From assembly GCF_027924565.1 (NCBI RefSeq), contig NZ_AP027041.1, forward strand, positions 1,922,001 to 1,986,000: a DNA stretch of 64,000 nucleotides, given 5' to 3'. This document shows positions 61,345-64,000 of this stretch, piece after piece. Within the stretch, counting starts at the first letter, position 1. Every line of letters starts with the position of its first letter. The DNA is from Lysobacter auxotrophicus. GTDB taxonomy: Bacteria; Pseudomonadota; Gammaproteobacteria; Xanthomonadales; Xanthomonadaceae. The translations under genes were made by a program, and so were the position numbers. The notes under the pieces are model-generated. The model made no database searches and had not been told where the DNA came from. It saw only the letters and a program-made list of their open reading frames with translations.

Positions 61345-61358
61345 CTGACGCAGGTCAA
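61345..61358. promoter_or_regulatory. Weak FNR/ANR-like box upstream of the DUF2249 gene
   Basis: Reads TTGACCTGCGTCAG on the minus strand, ten of the ten fixed positions of TTGAT-N4-ATCAA being only partly met (mismatches at the T, the A and the last A). It lies 59 bases before the DUF2249 start. Supported mainly by the better boxes nearby. Confidence 0.45.
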
Positions 61359-61388
61359 GCGCGCGGCCGATTCGATGCGCGGTGGGCA

Positions 61389-62639
61389 TCAATACGTGTA
61401 CTGCAGCTGCAGCCAGGCCTTGTCGGTGTCGACGGTGCGGGTGGTGTCATCGGAGCGATAGCGCGCCAGCTTCGCCAGCGCGGTCAGTCGCGGCGACCAC
61501 GGAAGGCGATGCTGGTACGACAGGTCGAGCTCGCGGCCGACGTCCGCATCGCCGCGGTCCGCCACGAAGTCGTGGTACCACGCCTGCAACGTGCCGCCCC
61601 ACAGCGGGGCGGTCGCGCCGACGTAGCGGTCGCGCAGGCCGTCCGCCGGCGTCGTGAGGAACTGGTCCGCCCAGCCCTGGAACGCGTGCCTGGTTCCCAG
61701 CGGCGTCTGGAACGCGCGATTCCCGGTGGCCGTGGCGCTGCCTGCGCCGAGTGTCTCGACCCCGGCTCGCAGCTGCACCTTGTCGATCGCGTATCCCAGT
61801 TCGGCCAGCGCGTAGCGGCTGTCGAGTTCCCACGGGTTGTCGGCGGCGTCGGTCTGTCGCGCGAACTCCAGCGCGTAGCTCCACGCGTCGGTGGCGCCGC
61901 TGGCGCGCACGCCGGTGGTGATGCTCGACAGCGTGCCCAGCGGCGCGGTGGCGGTGACGGCGACGTTGTCCAGCGCGAGCCGGTACTGGTAGGCGGTGAG
62001 CGACAACGCGGGCGACAGCTTCGCCTGCAGGTTCAGCAGGTGGCTGCGGCCGTCGTACCCGGACGGGTTGGTCGCGTTGGCGCGATGGTCGTTCGGGCCA
62101 AAGACGCTTTCGACCTGGTCGACGACGCTGTACCAGAGCGTCACTTTTTCCGTCGGCTTAAGCTGCACGGATGCGGCATCGAACGTCTGCTCGTTCTGGC
62201 GCCAGCCGACGCCGCCGACGAAGCGCTGGTTGTCCAGGTTGATGCGCTGCCTCCCGAGGATCACGGCCGCCTTCTCACGGTCGTAGCGGACGAGCGCCTG
62301 GTTGAACGCGGTGCCGTCCGGGTCGGCGACGACGGCGTACGCGGTCTGGCCGTTGCGCGTGCTGTTGAATCGCTCCGGGCCGAGGTGGCTGACGTTGTCG
62401 ACTTCGACCAGGCCCGACCAGCCGGCCACGCGCGCCGTGCGATAGGCGATGCGCGTGCGCAGCGTCTGCGCCTGCGCATTGCGCAGCGCGTTGTCGGGGG
62501 CGACGTGCTCGAAGCGGTAGCGCGCGTCGAAGATGAACTTGTCGCCGGTGTCGGCTTCGGCCGCGCCCGCCGCCGAGACGGCGGCGAGCAGCGCGAAGGC
62601 GAGCGGCGCGGGAGCGAAGCGGTGTACGTGTTGCGACAT
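61389..62639 (-). CDS. Outer-membrane porin, alginate-export/OprB-like beta barrel
   Basis: About 416 residues. A signal peptide (ending GAAEAD) is followed by a beta-barrel with alternating strands: FIFDARYRFEHVAPDNAL, LRTRIAYRTARVAGWSGLVE, GRQRINLDNQRFVGGVGWRQ, EKVTLWYSVVDQV, and a terminal strand AWLQLQYTY ending in Tyr, a usual outer-membrane insertion signal. I place it near the alginate-export-type porins. Substrate unknown. It lies between the DUF2249 and CopD-like genes on the minus strand. Confidence 0.8.
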   Translation of the reverse strand: MSQHVHRFAPAPLAFALLAAVSAAGAAEADTGDKFIFDARYRFEHVAPDNALRNAQAQTLRTRIAYRTARVAGWSGLVEVDNVSHLGPERFNSTRNGQTAYAVVADPDGTAFNQALVRYDREKAAVILGRQRINLDNQRFVGGVGWRQNEQTFDAASVQLKPTEKVTLWYSVVDQVESVFGPNDHRANATNPSGYDGRSHLLNLQAKLSPALSLTAYQYRLALDNVAVTATAPLGTLSSITTGVRASGATDAWSYALEFARQTDAADNPWELDSRYALAELGYAIDKVQLRAGVETLGAGSATATGNRAFQTPLGTRHAFQGWADQFLTTPADGLRDRYVGATAPLWGGTLQAWYHDFVADRGDADVGRELDLSYQHRLPWSPRLTALAKLARYRSDDTTRTVDTDKAWLQLQYTY

Positions 62640-62724
62640 GACGGGGCCTCATCAGGATGAAAGCGGGTTCCCGCGCACGAGCGCACCTCGCGCCGGCGCA
62701 GTGGAGGAGAAAGGGAAGGGCGGA

Positions 62725-63165
62725 TCACCAGGCGAGATGGAATAGCGCCTTCGCCAGCAGGACGATTGCGACGACGTGCGCGAACACGCTCAGGTGCAGC
62801 CGGCGCGACGTGCGTCCGGTCAGTCGGCCAAGGCGCCGCAGCCGCATCGCGCAGACGAAGTGCACGAACACGCTGGTCGCCAGCGCGATCTTGATGCACA
62901 GCACGACGCCGAATGCCGAGCGCAGCGGATGCACGAGCAACGCGCGGTACTGCCAGGCCAGCGCAATGCCGGCGAGATAGAGCAGCGCCAGCACCCACGG
63001 CATCAGCTGTCGCGCGCGGTGGCCGATGGCGCGTTCGACCTCGGCCATCGCGGCCGGCGGCACCTTGCGTCGCACCGCGTGCATCACCAGCACTTCGAAG
63101 AACACCGTGCCGACGAAGACGAAGGCGCACAGCAGGTGGACGACCAGGATCAGGTAATACGGCAT
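62725..63165 (-). CDS. CopD-like four-helix membrane protein
   Basis: About 146 residues with four hydrophobic segments (roughly 3-28, 52-70, 82-105 and 122-143). Histidines lie in or near the helices (VVHLLCAFVF, HAVRRK, FVHFVCAM, SVFAHVVAI), as in CopD/cytochrome-b-like proteins that bind copper or heme. Family assignment to CopD is moderate. It starts 85 bases from an FNR-like box, so anaerobic or NO-linked expression is plausible. Confidence 0.75.
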   Translation of the reverse strand: MPYYLILVVHLLCAFVFVGTVFFEVLVMHAVRRKVPPAAMAEVERAIGHRARQLMPWVLALLYLAGIALAWQYRALLVHPLRSAFGVVLCIKIALATSVFVHFVCAMRLRRLGRLTGRTSRRLHLSVFAHVVAIVLLAKALFHLAW

Positions 63166-63249
63166 CGCGCTTCCCCGTTGCGGTCGCGATGCGCCCGGCG
63201 GGCGCGTCCGCGATGGCCGCCAGCATCCGCTCGCCCTGTTCAGCCGGAC

Positions 63250-63263
63250 ATGATCCAGGTCAA
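63250..63263. promoter_or_regulatory. FNR/ANR-like box upstream of the CopD-like gene
   Basis: On the minus strand TTGACCTGGATCAT, eight of ten fixed positions of TTGAT-N4-ATCAA. Its centre is about 91 bases before the CopD-like ATG, which leaves room for a class II promoter and a short leader. Confidence 0.65.
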
Positions 63264-63350
63264 GCCGGAGGCGAACTCCGGGAGATGCGCGCGCGGCGAG
63301 GCCTGTTTTGCGGCCCGGCGGCCGGCGGGGTACAACGCGACGCTTTCCCC

Positions 63351-63364
63351 TTGACTGAAATCAA
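63351..63364. promoter_or_regulatory. FNR/ANR box upstream of hemN
   Basis: TTGACTGAAATCAA matches TTGAT-N4-ATCAA at nine of ten fixed positions. Its centre is about 40 bases before the hemN ATG, so if it works at the usual class II distance the mRNA would begin at or next to the start codon. Confidence 0.75.
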
Positions 63365-63397
63365 GGCGCGGTGCGTCGGCGCGGATACGCTGCGTCC

Positions 63398-64000
63398 ATG
63401 GCCACTTCGACCGTCCTCTTCGATCCGCAGCTGCTGGCCCGCTACGACCGCCCGGGGCCGCGCTACACCTCGTACCCGACCGCGCCGCAGTTCCGCGCGG
63501 ATTTCGGCCCGACGCTGTTGCGCGAGGCAGCCGCGCTCACCAACGGCGACCCGATCCCGCGCCCGCTGTCGCTGTACGTGCACGTGCCGTTCTGCACCAG
63601 CCCGTGCTTCTACTGCGGCTGCAACCGCATCATCACGCGCGACAAGGCGCGAGGCGGCGCGTACCTGACGCGGCTCTACCGCGAGATCGGCATGATGTCC
63701 GGCCTGTTCGACCGCGACCGCCAGGTGGTGCAGCTGCACTTCGGCGGCGGCACGCCGAACTTCCTCGGCGCCGATCAGATCGCCGAGGTCGTCGACGTCA
63801 TCGGCAACCACTTCGCCTACGCCGATGCGAACTCGCGCGAGCTGTCGATCGAGCTGGATCCGCGCTTCGTGAGTCCGGACGACATCCGCACGCTGGCGCA
63901 GGCGGGCTTCAACCGCGCGAGCCTGGGCGTGCAGGATTTCGACCCCGTCGTGCAGAAGGCGGTGAACCGCATCCAGAGCGTGGAGGAAACGCTCGCCATC
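63398..64000 (+). CDS. hemN: Oxygen-independent coproporphyrinogen III oxidase (HemN), 5' part only
   Basis: The first 201 residues of a radical-SAM enzyme; the gene runs off the window. It opens LFDPQLLARYDRPGPRYTSY, the family start, and has the iron-sulfur motif HVPFCTSPCFYCGCNR (Cys-x3-Cys-x2-Cys). The LHFGGGTPNFL segment binds S-adenosylmethionine. HemN performs anaerobic oxidative decarboxylation in heme synthesis. The FNR box upstream agrees with anaerobic control. Start by ATG before the conserved region. Confidence 0.93.
   Translation, partial: MATSTVLFDPQLLARYDRPGPRYTSYPTAPQFRADFGPTLLREAAALTNGDPIPRPLSLYVHVPFCTSPCFYCGCNRIITRDKARGGAYLTRLYREIGMMSGLFDRDRQVVQLHFGGGTPNFLGADQIAEVVDVIGNHFAYADANSRELSIELDPRFVSPDDIRTLAQAGFNRASLGVQDFDPVVQKAVNRIQSVEETLAI

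Overview
The window is a G+C-rich bacterial chromosome segment (a hand count of one flank line, 56281-56340, gives 42/60 G+C). Gene content points to a Xanthomonadaceae-type gammaproteobacterium, Lysobacter-like, mainly because of the glgA-glgB-treZ-malQ-treY-glgX operon, the UvrA2-type ATPase, the KaiC/histidine-kinase pair and the short TGTCCGCT palindromes. This assignment is an inference; no rRNA, tRNA or other marker is present.

Layout. 0-10 kb holds housekeeping and stress genes: a YaiI-type protein, an HWE sensor kinase with its receiver-only regulator, NAD(P)HX dehydratase overlapping a histidine phosphatase, a UvrA paralogue lacking the UvrB-binding region, a hemerythrin-like protein, a tiny Q/N-rich protein and an S9 serine peptidase. 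10-17 kb is a minus-strand operon of a two-domain universal stress protein followed by an Mrp-type cation/proton antiporter (fused A/B, then C, D, E, F, G) with almost every junction overlapping. 17-21 kb carries a DUF202 membrane protein and an overlapping pair of KaiC-like double ATPase and hybrid histidine kinase. 21.6-23.9 kb has a secreted choice-of-anchor/beta-helix protein and an arginase-family protein.

24.0-39.05 kb is the unusual part. Sixteen small, mostly unrecognised genes, all on the plus strand, are separated by copies of one composite palindromic element: hairpin A (arms TGTCCGCT / AGCGGACA), a GC-rich spacer with its own inverted repeat, then hairpin B (arms AATGTCCGCTTT / AAAGCGGACATT). 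Ten complete copies are 87-89 nt long, always in the order A-spacer-B relative to the gene, one per gene boundary. Single-hairpin copies occur at the other boundaries. The layout resembles an integron cassette array, but the element is not an attC site and no integrase is visible. A trimeric autotransporter adhesin with an EF-hand-like loop is one of the cargo genes. The array is split by a repeat-free block (28.0-33.6 kb) with ArsR/AHSA1, TonB-domain, beta-propeller, frameshifted hydrolase and exported-protein genes.

39-49 kb returns to ordinary genes: Hsp20, threonine synthase, an M28 peptidase, a second choice-of-anchor protein paralogous to the one at 21.6 kb, an Hsp70-family protein and a GNAT acetyltransferase. 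46.8-59.4 kb is a minus-strand glycogen/maltodextrin/trehalose operon (glgA, glgB, treZ, malQ, treY, DUF2934, glgX) in which every gene from glgA to DUF2934 overlaps the next by an ATGA or GTGA. 59.7-64 kb holds a receiver-only regulator overlapping an OBAP-type lipoprotein gene, then a DUF2249 gene, a porin, a CopD-like membrane protein and the start of hemN. FNR/ANR-like boxes precede hemN and the CopD-like gene, with a weaker one before the DUF2249 gene, so this end looks like an oxygen- or NO-responsive group.
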